A stretch of 64,000 nucleotides of DNA. Source: Armatimonadota bacterium (GTDB lineage: Bacteria; Sysuimicrobiota; Sysuimicrobiia; Sysuimicrobiales; Humicultoraceae). Positions 63,782-64,000 of the stretch are shown piece after piece. Under the pieces are notes generated by a model, which ran no database searches, was not told the DNA's origin, and saw only the letters and a list, made by a program, of their open reading frames with translations. The first letter of the stretch is position 1. Every line of letters begins with the position of its first letter. The translations under genes were made by a program, and so were the position numbers. The stretch is taken from NCBI GenBank assembly GCA_031459855.1, contig JAVKHP010000001.1, forward strand, positions 2,246,906 to 2,310,905. Direction: 5' to 3'.

Positions 63782-64000
63782 CGGGCAGTGGCCGTCGGCC
63801 TGCCGTCGTCCCAACGGAGCGGCCACCTCATGACAGTCGCCGCCACCACCGGCGCGGCGCACACTGCTGGGTGCACCTGTGGTGTGCCGTGGGTGCACCC
63901 GTGGGGTAGTGAGCGGAGCTAGGCGTCGACTGGACAGCCCCCAGCGATCCGGACGCTACACGATGCGGCTGAGAGCCGCAGCCGCCAGGGCGCCGGCCAG
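63782..64000. other. Window-end intergenic sequence
   Basis: No gene can be supported. A 15-bp direct repeat (TGGGTGCACCTGTGG and TGGGTGCACCCGTGG) occurs around 63869-63905. An ATG at 63963 opens a frame that runs off the window and cannot be judged. Confidence 0.4.

Noticed and set aside
63963-63995. TPP riboswitch, because of a GGCTGAGA motif
   Set aside because: Only one short element matches. The remaining conserved parts are absent or beyond the window.

Overview
The window comes from a very G+C-rich bacterium, probably an uncultured or deep-branching lineage. Genes are tightly packed, GTG starts are common, and many junctions are 4-nt ATGA/GTGA overlaps. An OstA/LptD-like outer-membrane protein and an LpxB-related glycosyltransferase suggest a diderm envelope. 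CdaA/CdaR, PurS/small PurL, an Fe-S type PurF, a CIRCE/GroESL operon and a glmS ribozyme resemble Firmicutes and other Terrabacteria. Placement near Armatimonadota, Chloroflexota or Deinococcota is inference only. No rRNA, tRNA, insertion sequence or CRISPR array was recognised.
1-11 kb: a minus-strand envelope operon (LpxB-like glycosyltransferase, MsbA-like ABC exporter, family 2 glycosyltransferase) is preceded by a 13-bp repeat whose unit looks like a Shine-Dalgarno plus ATG. Then come an MNT/HEPN pair, an LptD-like protein, a phosphomannomutase, a VapBC-like toxin-antitoxin pair and an O-antigen ligase.
11-26 kb: a surface polysaccharide locus. It holds a polyprenyl-phosphate sugar transferase, GDP-mannose dehydratase and GDP-fucose synthase, several glycosyltransferases, a second ligase/polymerase, a flippase, a sugar nucleotidyltransferase and two epimerases. 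About 12.5-21.5 kb is visibly lower in G+C and looks acquired. rplM-rpsI sits between the two epimerases. A histidine phosphatase and two prepilin-like genes follow.
28-44 kb: a LysM-NlpC/P60 hydrolase, then argF-cdaA-cdaR-glmM-wecG, a glmS ribozyme and glmS, which together link cyclic-di-AMP and amino-sugar supply. Next are a Trm112-like protein, acpS, nnrD/E, pheA, a fused pxpB-pxpC, a D-cysteine desulfhydrase-like enzyme, an LmeA-like protein, a class I amidotransferase-like hydrolase and an NfeD protease.
45-50 kb: tsaE-tsaB-rimI-tsaD for the t6A tRNA modification, then groES-groEL with promoter, CIRCE operator and terminator.
50-63.4 kb: an 11-gene purine operon, purD-A-B-C-S-Q-L-F-M-N-H, covering IMP and AMP synthesis except the purE/K step. 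A c-type cytochrome gene closes the window.
A recurring oddity is short tandem or direct duplication anchored on gene starts or stops (LpxB-like start; LptD-like, phosphatase and tsaD stops), with low-complexity C-terminal tails on PurS and PurN.
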